A stretch of DNA of 64,000 nucleotides from Paenibacillus typhae (lineage in GTDB: Bacteria > Bacillota > Bacilli > Paenibacillales > Paenibacillaceae), in the NCBI RefSeq assembly GCF_900099765.1, contig NZ_FNDX01000011.1, positions 1 to 64,000 of the forward strand, in the 5' to 3' direction. Under the pieces are notes generated by a model. The model was given only the letters and a program-made list of their open reading frames with translations, had not been told where the DNA came from and searched no databases. This document shows, piece by piece, positions 1 to 6,740 of the stretch; position 1 is the stretch's first letter, and each line of letters opens with the position of its first letter. Both the position numbers and the translations under genes were made by a program.

Positions 1-56
1 TGGAAGTGCAGCAATGCATGGAGCTGACCAATACTAATCGGTCGAGGGCTTATCCA
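1..56 (+). rRNA. 23S rRNA, 3' end (partial)
   Basis: The first bases match the conserved 3' terminus of bacterial 23S rRNA, including the GGTCGAGGGCTTATCC ending. The gene begins before the window. A 5S gene and tRNA array follow, as in Bacillales rrn operons. The exact 3' end is approximate. Confidence 0.9.
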
Positions 57-185
57 ATCTTTAAATCGCAGATTCGTTTCGGATTCAGTTTTCAGGAATC
101 AAGTTCCTGAAAAACCTTGAATGTTTTTGAAGGTTGGTTATTTTCCTGAAGGATTTCAGGGAGTGATGCGACCGGAAAAAACCTG

Positions 186-302
186 TTTGGTGGCGATAGC
201 GGAAGGGTTCCACGCGTACCCATCCCGAACACGACCGTTAAGCCTTCCAGCGCCGATGGTACTTGGACCGAAGGGTCCTGGGAGAGTAGGACGCCGCCAA
301 GC
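186..302 (+). rRNA. 5S rRNA
   Basis: It begins TTTGGTGGCGATAGCG and ends with the complementary GACGCCGCCAAGC. The internal CCGAACACG and GTTAAGCC segments are typical of 5S rRNA. At 117 nt the length is normal. It lies about 130 nt after the 23S end and just before the first tRNA. Confidence 0.95.
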
Positions 303-311
303 GGATAATAT

Positions 312-387
312 TCCCTGATAGCTCAGTTGGTAGAGCACTCGACTGTTAATCGAGTTGTCACAGGTTCGAGTCCTGTTCGGGGAGCCA
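312..387 (+). tRNA. tRNA-Asn (GTT)
   Basis: Cloverleaf with acceptor TCCCTGA/TCGGGGA, anticodon loop containing GTT, a GGTTCGAGTCC T arm and an encoded CCA. First of twelve tRNAs after the rRNA operon. Confidence 0.95.
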
Positions 388-388
388 T

Positions 389-464
389 GCTCTCATAGCT
401 CAGCAGGTAGAGTGCTTCCATGGTAAGGAAGAGGTCACCGGTTCGAATCCGGTTGAGAGCTCCA
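389..464 (+). tRNA. tRNA-Thr (GGT)
   Basis: Acceptor GCTCTCA/TGAGAGC, anticodon stem CTTCC/GGAAG closing a loop with GGT, T arm with GGTTCGAATCC, encoded CCA. Confidence 0.93.
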
Positions 465-476
465 CAAATTTTTTGA

Positions 477-551
477 GGCCCGTTGGTCAAGGGGTTAAGA
501 CACCTCCCTTTCACGGAGGTAACAGGGGTTCGAATCCCCTACGGGTCACCA
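477..551 (+). tRNA. tRNA-Glu (TTC)
   Basis: Acceptor GGCCCGT/ACGGGTC, anticodon stem CCTCC/GGAGG with a TTC loop, T arm with GGGTTCGAATCCC, encoded CCA. Confidence 0.95.
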
Positions 552-579
552 TTTATTTAATGCTTTTGGTTATACATAC

Positions 580-655
580 GGAGGCTTAGCTCAGCTGGGA
601 GAGCATCTGCCTTACAAGCAGAGGGTCGGGGGTTCGATCCCCTCAGCCTCCACCA
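580..655 (+). tRNA. tRNA-Val (TAC)
   Basis: Acceptor GGAGGCT/AGCCTCC, anticodon stem TCTGC/GCAGA with a TAC loop, encoded CCA. Confidence 0.95.
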
Positions 656-695
656 TAATCACTATTGAATGCTTATGGTAGATATGTTACATTAT

Positions 696-769
696 AGGGG
701 ATTCGCCAAGTGGTAAGGCAACGGACTCTGACTCCGTCATCATAGGTTCGAATCCTATATCCCCTGCCA
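696..769 (+). tRNA. tRNA-Gln (CTG)
   Basis: Acceptor AGGGGAT/ATCCCCT, anticodon stem ACGGA/TCCGT closing loop CTCTGAC, so the anticodon reads CTG (decodes CAG). The more usual Bacillales tRNA-Gln has TTG here. Encoded CCA. Confidence 0.9.
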
Positions 770-774
770 ATTGC

Positions 775-847
775 GAGCCATTAGCTCAGTTGGTAGAGCA
801 CCTGACTTTTAATCAGGGTGTCGAAGGTTCGAGTCCTTCATGGCTCA
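775..847 (+). tRNA. tRNA-Lys (TTT)
   Basis: Acceptor GAGCCAT/ATGGCTC, anticodon stem CCTGA/TCAGG with a TTT loop. No CCA is encoded: the discriminator A is followed by CTT, so CCA must be added after transcription. Confidence 0.94.
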
Positions 848-867
848 CTTTGATTAAAAAGTACTCT

Positions 868-951
868 GCGCGTGTGGCGGAATGGCAGACGCACCAGACT
901 TAGGATCTGGCGTCGTAAGACGTGGGGGTTCAAGTCCCTTCACGCGCACCA
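868..951 (+). tRNA. tRNA-Leu (TAG)
   Basis: Class II tRNA of 84 nt with a long variable arm. Acceptor GCGCGTG/CACGCGC, anticodon stem CCAGA/TCTGG with a TAG loop, encoded CCA. Confidence 0.95.
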
Positions 952-959
952 CTTAATAT

Positions 960-1034
960 GCGGACGTGGCTCAGCGGTAGAGCATCGCCTTGCCAAGGCG
1001 AGGGTCGCGGGTTCGATTCCCGTCGTCCGCTCCA
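960..1034 (+). tRNA. tRNA-Gly (GCC)
   Basis: Acceptor GCGGACG/CGTCCGC, anticodon stem TCGCC/GGCGA with a GCC loop, encoded CCA. Confidence 0.95.
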
Positions 1035-1040
1035 TATTTT

Positions 1041-1117
1041 GCGCCCTTAGCTCAGCTGGATAGAGCGTTTGACTACGAATCAAAAGGTCAGGAGTTCGAA
1101 TCTCTTAGGGCGCGCCA
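1041..1117 (+). tRNA. tRNA-Arg (ACG)
   Basis: Acceptor GCGCCCT/AGGGCGC, anticodon stem TTTGA/TCAAA with an ACG loop (presumably edited to ICG), encoded CCA. Confidence 0.95.
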
Positions 1118-1122
1118 TTTTT

Positions 1123-1196
1123 CGGGATGTAGCTCAGCTTGGTAGAGCACCTGGTTTGGGACCAGGGGGTCGCATGTTCAAATCGTGTCATCCCGA
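1123..1196 (+). tRNA. tRNA-Pro (TGG), copy 1
   Basis: Acceptor CGGGATG/CATCCCG, anticodon stem CCTGG/CCAGG with a TGG loop. No encoded CCA. An identical 74-nt copy lies at 1298-1371. Confidence 0.94.
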
Positions 1197-1207
1197 TTTT
1201 CATCTTT

Positions 1208-1281
1208 GCGGGTGTAGTTCAATGGTAGAACTTTAGCCTTCCAAGCTAATAGCGTGGGTTCGATTCCCATCACCCGCTCCA
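1208..1281 (+). tRNA. tRNA-Gly (TCC)
   Basis: Acceptor GCGGGTG/CACCCGC, anticodon stem TTAGC/GCTAA with a TCC loop, encoded CCA. It sits between the two identical tRNA-Pro copies. Confidence 0.95.
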
Positions 1282-1297
1282 TAATTTTATATTGTTT

Positions 1298-1371
1298 CGG
1301 GATGTAGCTCAGCTTGGTAGAGCACCTGGTTTGGGACCAGGGGGTCGCATGTTCAAATCGTGTCATCCCGA
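1298..1371 (+). tRNA. tRNA-Pro (TGG), copy 2
   Basis: Identical in sequence to the tRNA-Pro at 1123-1196, again without encoded CCA. It is the last tRNA of the array, followed by a terminator. Confidence 0.94.
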
Positions 1372-1391
1372 TACTACAGCATAGGCTGACA

Positions 1392-1421
1392 GAAACTCCT
1401 ACTTTAGGTAGGGGTTTTTTG
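1392..1421 (+). terminator. terminator of the rrn/tRNA operon
   Basis: Stem ACTCCTAC / GTAGGGGT with loop TTTAG, followed by TTTTTT. It lies just past the last tRNA. Confidence 0.8.
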
Positions 1422-1475
1422 TTATGTTCAATTGTCCTTCAATTAAGAAACTACTAGGATGGAACATATGTTCTT

Positions 1476-1889
1476 TTAGTCCTCTAAAAAAAAGCGAACC
1501 TCGGGCGGAATTCCGATTCGCAAATAATAGCTTTTTACAGCTTCGTCATGATCCGGCAGGGTACCTGATGAAAGCAGCTTAACAGCAAAAAGATTGGCCT
1601 GACGTTCAAGCTTGCCCGGGCTGAAAAAGGAATGCTCCTCCAGGAAAAAACGGTTAATGCCCTTATGAAGACGGTCATGCCCCAGCTCATGCGCACAAAC
1701 AAACCGCTGCCACTCGGCAGGAAGCCCATTATGAATGACGATAAATCTTCTTCTCAGCTTACGGTAATATAAACCCTTTGTACCCGTTCCCAGATCCATG
1801 AACCGGATATGAATACCCAGTGCCCGGGCCAGCTCGAACGGATTGTTGGTCTTATATTTTGTAATCAGATTATTAATTAGTTCATCCAT
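1476..1889 (-). CDS. ImmA/IrrE-type metallopeptidase
   Basis: The protein is about 137 residues from the chosen ATG, which has GGGTGA upstream; an in-frame start at 1907 is possible. It carries the zinc-protease motif HELGH (in CAHELGHDRLH) typical of the ImmA/IrrE family. In ICEBs1 and related elements such proteases cut the partner repressor after DNA damage. It lies directly downstream of an Xre-type repressor gene on the same strand, 41 nt apart, so the two look co-transcribed. I infer that the pair controls the tail locus to the right. Cleavage of this repressor is not shown by sequence. Confidence 0.85.
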   Translation of the reverse strand: MDELINNLITKYKTNNPFELARALGIHIRFMDLGTGTKGLYYRKLRRRFIVIHNGLPAEWQRFVCAHELGHDRLHKGINRFFLEEHSFFSPGKLERQANLFAVKLLSSGTLPDHDEAVKSYYLRIGIPPEVRFFLED

Positions 1890-1930
1890 ATTGTTCACCC
1901 GCAGCATGTAAAAGTAAGTTATAGCCCTGA

Positions 1931-2395
1931 TTAGTTGTTCATACCCGATTGATCAGGAGTATCCGGATAATGTTCGGGTTTCTTTCGTTTGTTCATCTGC
2001 TTTGCCTCCCAGAACAGGCCGGTCAGCACATCCTTAATCCGCTGTTTGTCTTCCTTGTTGAGCGGAATCCCGTCAAACATCAGCTCCCCGTCATCCTCCA
2101 GCATTTTGCGGAAATCCCGTTTATCCTTGCTTGTTGCCCAATCGGGAACCGGATTGTCATTGCCGCTGGTACCTTGCTCCGGCAGATAGCCTGCCTGGCC
2201 CATTAACTGATCATAGGATGCTCCTGTTGCATCTGCAATCTTGCGAAGTGTGGCCGGCTTGGGGACACCACGTAGTCCATTCTCAATGCGTGAAATTTGC
2301 GAGCCGCTTATGCCGGCCAAGGAAGCCAGCTGATTAATACTTAATCCCTTCGCTTCACGGATTTGCTTCAGATATCCTCCGAATGTATCAGTCAT
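1931..2395 (-). CDS. Xre-family HTH repressor (ImmR-like)
   Basis: 154 residues from the ATG at 2395, supported by AAGGAG about 10 nt upstream; a longer reading from 2500 lacks such a site. Residues 5-60 form a Cro/C1-type helix-turn-helix (KGLSINQLASLAGISGSQIS, then RIENG). The C-terminal part is charged and without a recognised domain, ending in a Lys-rich tail. Divergent from the ArpU-like gene and paired with the ImmA-type protease. Two copies of TTGCCAAAA in its promoter region may be its operators. Likely the lysogeny-type repressor of the tailocin locus (inference). Confidence 0.88.
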   Translation of the reverse strand: MTDTFGGYLKQIREAKGLSINQLASLAGISGSQISRIENGLRGVPKPATLRKIADATGASYDQLMGQAGYLPEQGTSGNDNPVPDWATSKDKRDFRKMLEDDGELMFDGIPLNKEDKQRIKDVLTGLFWEAKQMNKRKKPEHYPDTPDQSGMNN

Positions 2396-2454
2396 CGTAA
2401 ACCACTCCTTATCACCTAAGTACACAAGCCTGTTGCTAATAATATAAACTATCG

Positions 2455-2495
2455 TTGCCAAAAGGTAAACAACAAAGTCTATTATATTGCCAAAA
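2455..2495. promoter_or_regulatory. candidate repressor operators (direct repeats TTGCCAAAA)
   Basis: TTGCCAAAA occurs at 2455-2463 and again at 2487-2495, 32 bp apart (about three helical turns). Both lie in the divergent region between the repressor gene and the ArpU-like gene. Such spacing suits cooperative binding by an Xre repressor. No binding evidence beyond repeat and location. Confidence 0.4.
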
Positions 2496-2690
2496 AGCAA
2501 GAAAGAGAGAGTATAACTCCTTTAATTGCCCGAATATGAACGAAAACGGGATTTTACGTTGGAATCCGAAGATGGTATATTATAGGAAAATACGAACAGA
2601 ATACGAACAAGAAGAATTTTAGCATACTTTCCGGAAAATTGCTGCCGCTAACTGAAAAATCATTTATCCCCCAAAGGAGTGCATACAACT

Positions 2691-3203
2691 ATGAACCTTT
2701 CTACCCTGCCTGAATTGGACCGCCGCCGGACACAGATCACTATAGAAAATATGCTGGAGAAGTACCGGATTTTTAAAACGGTGACTTTTGAAGCGAAGGA
2801 AGCAGGAATTACTTATTCATACACAGAGAGATTCCATGGCGCGACCAATAAGATTACTGACCAGACCGCAGCGATTGCGGCACACAACGTTGATGTGCCA
2901 GCTGCCCGAAGAGCCTACTGTGCTGCATTGGATAGTGTAGTGGACAGGTTAGCGCCCAGGGAGCAGCAGCTTGTACGTGAGCGTTATATGAGAAGAGATG
3001 AGGTGTACGATTACACTATATATAACCATGTGTTTGATCCGCCGGTCAGTAAGGACACTTACGTGAAGATACGGTCCAAAGCGTTCTATAAGATGGCACT
3101 TGCATTAGCTGATCTTGAGCTGCTCTCATTGGGCTCAGTGCTTAAGTCCGGTGCAGCCGTTAACAGTGGACCCGCCGAGAATGCAGAGCTGACCTTCCGG
3201 TAA
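2691..3203 (+). CDS. ArpU-like phage transcriptional regulator
   Basis: 170 residues from the ATG at 2691, preceded by AAAGGAG 11 nt upstream; an upstream GTG overlaps that site. The N-terminal LDRRRTQITIENMLEKYR and the central DRLAPREQQLVRERYM resemble ArpU/RinA-type late-gene activators of Gram-positive phages. It sits between the repressor pair and the tail genes and ends at a strong terminator. I infer it switches on the tail operon. Family assignment is by pattern only. Confidence 0.65.
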   Translation: MNLSTLPELDRRRTQITIENMLEKYRIFKTVTFEAKEAGITYSYTERFHGATNKITDQTAAIAAHNVDVPAARRAYCAALDSVVDRLAPREQQLVRERYMRRDEVYDYTIYNHVFDPPVSKDTYVKIRSKAFYKMALALADLELLSLGSVLKSGAAVNSGPAENAELTFR

Positions 3204-3225
3204 GCCTACAGTATATGTATAGATT

Positions 3226-3256
3226 GCACCGTCTCTAGAGGCGGTGCTTTTTTTTT
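3226..3256 (+). terminator. rho-independent terminator
   Basis: GCACCG(TCTCTAGA)GGCGGTGC stem followed by nine T. It lies 22 nt past the ArpU-like gene, so the tail operon must use its own promoter in 3257-3620. Confidence 0.9.
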
Positions 3257-3623
3257 GTGCAGTCGGATCCCCGGCTTAAGATAAAAGCTGAGGATATTGC
3301 CGCCCGCTTTAAATCTCCCTGGAACCTCCCCGCGGCAGCCCAAAGCTATCCTGAAATCAGGTGGAATACCGGCTTCATGCTGAAATAATGGGAGTATGAT
3401 TATAACATGGCAAATGAAGCAAAAAGACACCGCAGGAGCATGAATGCTCCGCTACAAGCCTTGCCGGTTAGCGGCTTAAGGGAAACTGAAGCGGTGAAAT
3501 CTCTTTGATCAGAGGCCACATCTTGCAGCGGATATTATCCATTACCGGATAATATCCGTTTTTATTTCAGCAGACAGGAGGAATGAGCACACCGGCAATG
3601 CTTAACAGAAAAGGGTGACGAAA
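3257..3623. other. non-coding region before the tail operon, with hairpin
   Basis: No convincing gene. A small palindrome GGAGCATGAATGCTCC lies near 3436-3451. A strong hairpin CGGATATTATCC / GGATAATATCCG followed by GTTTTTA lies at 3529-3563. The latter resembles a terminator or attenuator just upstream of the first tail gene. The late promoter is expected here, but I see no clear sigma-A boxes. Confidence 0.5.
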
Positions 3624-4055
3624 ATGAAAATGGTACAACGGCTGCGCGAGCATATTACGGCGGCGCTGAAGTCCGCTTATCCGGAGCTGCCTCTGGATGT
3701 GGACGGGGAGAAGCCGCAGTCGGCCTACTTCAGGCTGGAGCTGATCTCGGCTGTCTACGACAGGCAGCGGGAAGGCAGATATATGGCAGTCTACAAGTTT
3801 GGCATCCGCTATGAACAAGGAGGTCTGCTGGACTCTGAGGAGCTGGCTGACGGTCTCTGTGAAGCGCTGGCTGTTCAGAGCCATGCTGACCCTGCCTTTC
3901 GTGTAATAAGGCAAGCCTGGGAAGCGGGAAAAGACAGCATCGGGCCAGTGTTCACAGTCGACTATATGCTCTATTTGCAGAAACAGGAGCAGGGGCAGGG
4001 ACAGACAGAGGCGGTGCTTATGGGCCAGCTATCGGAAGGGGCGTACGTGAAATGA
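3624..4055 (+). CDS. phage tail terminator-like protein (XkdI region)
   Basis: 143 residues from ATG 3624 with AAGGGTG just upstream; GTG 3615 overlaps that site. The sequence (MVQRLREHITAALKSAYPE start, then VYKFGIRYEQG) resembles the small protein found before the sheath gene in PBSX-type loci, often called tail terminator-like. It would cap the tail tube. The next small gene overlaps it by 4 nt (ATGA). Assignment rests on order and general pattern. Confidence 0.6.
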   Translation: MKMVQRLREHITAALKSAYPELPLDVDGEKPQSAYFRLELISAVYDRQREGRYMAVYKFGIRYEQGGLLDSEELADGLCEALAVQSHADPAFRVIRQAWEAGKDSIGPVFTVDYMLYLQKQEQGQGQTEAVLMGQLSEGAYVK

Positions 4056-4228
4056 GTACGATTGAAGCGGAACCGGGCAGGTTCAGCAAAAAGCAGATTA
4101 TGAGCTCAGCACTATTTTCAACGCAAGAAAAGGATGTGCTGGATATAGTACTGCAGGATGGTAATGGATACACGCTGGATGAGGCAAAGGAAGGTATTAA
4201 GCTTTTTTTAACTAAGGAGGTTATTTAA
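4052..4228 (+). CDS. small tail-locus protein upstream of the sheath gene
   Basis: 58 residues, starting within the stop of the previous gene (ATGA) and ending in TAATG shared with the sheath start. It begins MSTIEAEPGRFSKKQIM and has an LDIVLQDGNGYTLDEAKEGI segment that resembles the short proteins found at this spot in other contractile-tail loci. Translational coupling on both sides supports it being real. Function unknown. Confidence 0.75.
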   Translation: MSTIEAEPGRFSKKQIMSSALFSTQEKDVLDIVLQDGNGYTLDEAKEGIKLFLTKEVI

Positions 4229-5550
4229 TGGCTGGCGGAACATGGACAACACAAAATAAGGTACGGCCCGGGGTTTACGTGAATGTAGCCTCAAATAGAA
4301 GTATTACAGGTAAAATGGGAAACCGTGGTATTACTGCACTGGCGCTTTCGCTGCCTTGGGGGCAATCCGGAGCTATTGTAAAGCTCACTCCGCAGGATGA
4401 TTTCAGCCGGCTGCTGGGCTATGACCTGACAGACACTGTACTGATTCCGGTAAGGGAAGCATTAAAGCGTGCCGGTACACTGCTGCTCTACCGCCTGAAT
4501 GAAGGGGTTAAGGCAGGAGTGAGCAGTAACGGGCTGCAGGCAACAGCTAAGTTCGGCGGGGAGCGCGGAAATGATCTGACAGTGGTCATTGAGAAGAACA
4601 TTGAAGATAATGCGCTTTTTGATGTAAAGACACTGCTTGGCAGGACCGAAGTGGATAAGCAGACAGTGGCTGGTGCAGCTGAACTAAAAGAAAATGAGTA
4701 TTTGCTGTTTAAGGCCAACGGTCCGGAGGCGCTGACCCTGTCAGCCGGAATGCCTCTGACTGGCGGTGAGAATGGTACAGTAAATGGAGCACAGCACAGT
4801 GATTTTCTGGCTGCGCTTGAGGTTCAGGATTTCCAGACCGTCGGGCTGCTGTCACAGGATAATACACTGAAGGCCCTCTATACCTCTTATGTAAAACGTC
4901 TGCGGGATACAGAAGGTAAGAAGGTACAGGCTGTCCTGTCTGATTATGCTGCGGCTGATCATGAAGGCATTATCAGTGTGGCCAATGGTGTCGTGCTGGC
5001 CGACGGTACAGTGATTGATAAAACCACAGCGGTAGCCTGGGTGGCCGGTGCTGCGGCTGGTGCTGCTGTTAATGAGTCGCTAACCTACCAATCCTACGAT
5101 GATGCGGTTGATGCCGATGTCCGGCTCAGCCATTCAGAAACGGTAGCGGCGCTGACAGAAGGTCAACTGCTCTTTACGTACAGCAGCGGCCGTGCGGTGG
5201 TCGAGCAGGATATCAACAGCTTCACCTCTTTTTCACCGGATAAGGGGAGAAATTTCTCCAAAAACCGTGTTGTGCGCGTGCTTGACGGGATTGCCGGTGA
5301 CTTGAAGCGTATTTTTGAACAAAACTTTATTGGCAAGGTTGCCAACAATGAGGATGGCCGGGCATTGTTCTGGGCCCAGTGCGTCACCTATATGAATGAT
5401 CTGCAGGCGCTGGGGGCTATCGACAGCTTCAATTCGCAGAGCGATATTGTGGTATCTGCGGGTGCGGACAGTGACAGTGTTGTTCTGGAGGTCGCAATGA
5501 AACCGGTGGATTCCGTGGAAAAAGTATATATGAAAGTGAAGGTGGTTTAA
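4228..5550 (+). CDS. xkdK: contractile tail sheath protein (XkdK-like)
   Basis: 440 residues, close to PBSX XkdK length. The start MAGGTWTTQNKVRPGVYVN and the later DINSFTSFSPDKGRNFSKNR segment are hallmarks of Gram-positive phage sheath proteins. AAGGAGG lies 11 nt before the ATG. It forms the contractile outer cylinder that drives the tube through a target envelope. Directly followed by the tube gene, as in all PBSX-like loci. Confidence 0.95.
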   Translation: MAGGTWTTQNKVRPGVYVNVASNRSITGKMGNRGITALALSLPWGQSGAIVKLTPQDDFSRLLGYDLTDTVLIPVREALKRAGTLLLYRLNEGVKAGVSSNGLQATAKFGGERGNDLTVVIEKNIEDNALFDVKTLLGRTEVDKQTVAGAAELKENEYLLFKANGPEALTLSAGMPLTGGENGTVNGAQHSDFLAALEVQDFQTVGLLSQDNTLKALYTSYVKRLRDTEGKKVQAVLSDYAAADHEGIISVANGVVLADGTVIDKTTAVAWVAGAAAGAAVNESLTYQSYDDAVDADVRLSHSETVAALTEGQLLFTYSSGRAVVEQDINSFTSFSPDKGRNFSKNRVVRVLDGIAGDLKRIFEQNFIGKVANNEDGRALFWAQCVTYMNDLQALGAIDSFNSQSDIVVSAGADSDSVVLEVAMKPVDSVEKVYMKVKVV

Positions 5551-5551
5551 G

Positions 5552-6022
5552 ATGGCGTTTCTAAAAGCTAGTGATACCCTCTCCGGCCAGGAAGGCCGCG
5601 CATATGCCAAGATCGGCTCCCAAGTGGAGGAAATGTTCTATGTGAAGACGCTCGAGGCGACAGTGGAAAAGCAGAAGGCTGAAGTGAAGACACTGGGCCG
5701 CCGCGGGGTGCAGCATAAAGCGACCGGATGGTCGGGAAGCGGGACCATGACGATTTTTTATATGACCAGCCGTTTCCGGCAGATGATGCTGGAATATATG
5801 AAAACAGGCGTCGACCAGTATTTCGATATTGAAGTCACCAATGAGGATCCGTCGTCCAGTGTAGGAGCCCAGCGGATTATTCTGAAGGGTGTCAATCTGG
5901 ACAGCGTGATTATGGCCTCCCTGGATACCGAATCAGATGCGCTCGAGGAAGAGGTCAGCTTCACCTTTGAGGATGTAGAGCTGGCACAGTCCTTTAGCGC
6001 TCCGGCGGGCTCCAGCCTGTAA
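5552..6022 (+). CDS. xkdM: tail tube protein (XkdM-like)
   Basis: 156 residues, standard for the family. The KASDTLSGQEGRAYAKI start and the KTLGRRGVQHKATGWSGSGT motif match XkdM-type core tail proteins. It polymerises as the inner tube inside the sheath. One nucleotide separates it from the sheath stop. A 103-nt gap to the next gene holds no other gene. Confidence 0.93.
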   Translation: MAFLKASDTLSGQEGRAYAKIGSQVEEMFYVKTLEATVEKQKAEVKTLGRRGVQHKATGWSGSGTMTIFYMTSRFRQMMLEYMKTGVDQYFDIEVTNEDPSSSVGAQRIILKGVNLDSVIMASLDTESDALEEEVSFTFEDVELAQSFSAPAGSSL

Positions 6023-6125
6023 GAGAAGGACAGCTTTAATCAGACGTGAGCACGAACAGGCCCGGACGCAAGAGCAGGCGGCGGGTCTTTGCTTCGTCTG
6101 CACATTTATATTAGGAGGAAAGACA

Positions 6126-6548
6126 ATGAGCGAATTGAGTATGTTTTTTGCGCAAAATGCAGCTTGTGATACAACAGAGGAGTTTGTGGTGTCCCAGCGT
6201 TTTAAGGATAAAGAAGGGACAGCGGTAGCCTGGAAGCTGCGCAGTATGACCGAGGATGAGAACCAGGATTGCCGTAAAGCCGCCACCCGTAAGGTGAAGG
6301 GGAAAAACGGCGCCTACACCTCTGAAATCGACCCTAACGATTACATGGCAAAGCTTATGACAGCTAGTGTCGTGCATCCTGATCTGAAAAATGCCGAGCT
6401 CCAGCGCTCATACGGGGTGATGGGCGCGGAGGCGCTGCTGCGGAAGATGCTGCTGCCCGGTGAATTTGCTGCGCTCGGTGAACGGGTGCAGGCGCTGAAC
6501 GGCTTTGGTACAGATATGAACGAGCTGGTGGACGAAGTAAAAAACTGA
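6126..6548 (+). CDS. xkdN: tail assembly chaperone, short form (XkdN-like)
   Basis: 140 residues with an AGGAGGAAA ribosome site. It begins MSELSMFFAQNA and contains AVAWKLRSMTEDENQDCRKA, as in XkdN/YqbN-like proteins. These occupy the position of lambda gpG, the chaperone that coats the tape measure during assembly. Its last sense codons are AAA AAC immediately before TGA, forming a -1 slip site (see 6539-6545) that allows a longer fused product. Confidence 0.9.
   Translation: MSELSMFFAQNAACDTTEEFVVSQRFKDKEGTAVAWKLRSMTEDENQDCRKAATRKVKGKNGAYTSEIDPNDYMAKLMTASVVHPDLKNAELQRSYGVMGAEALLRKMLLPGEFAALGERVQALNGFGTDMNELVDEVKN
6539..6545 (+). promoter_or_regulatory. -1 programmed frameshift slippery site A_AAA_AAC
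   Basis: The zero frame reads GTA AAA AAC TGA, so the heptamer AAAAAAC is exactly of the X_XXY_YYZ type. Slippage by -1 avoids the TGA at 6546-6548 and enters an open frame up to the TGA at 6725-6727. The position, at the very end of the chaperone gene and before the tape measure, is where tail phages conservatively place such a shift. Confidence 0.85.
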
Positions 6549-6727
6549 TTAACGGGGGCGACAGTGAGGCCAATCTGGCCTACTACGCTCTCCATGAGCT
6601 TCATATTTTGCCGCATGAGCTGATGAGGCTGTCTGCGCGTGAGCGGGCGGCCGTGTATGCGATGATTGCTGTACGGGTAGATAAGGAAAAACGTGAGCGC
6701 GCGCGCAGTAAGGGCAAGAAGCGATGA
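6545..6727 (+). CDS. -1 frame extension of the tail chaperone (GT-type product)
   Basis: This 60-residue segment has no good own start and continues the chaperone after a -1 shift. The joined product, 6126-6545 plus 6545-6727, would be about 200 residues. The extension begins LINGGDSEANLAYYALHELH and ends in a Lys/Arg-rich tail. In lambda and many other tails, the G and GT forms are needed in a fixed ratio for tape-measure loading. The tape-measure start lies 13 nt past the stop. The presence of the extension is seen directly; the ratio and function are inferred. Confidence 0.82.
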   Translation: MINGGDSEANLAYYALHELHILPHELMRLSARERAAVYAMIAVRVDKEKRERARSKGKKR

Positions 6728-6740
6728 AGGGGGTGAAAGA

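Noticed and set aside
121..1366. Small open frames over the 5S and tRNA genes
   Set aside because: They coincide with clear structural RNA genes.
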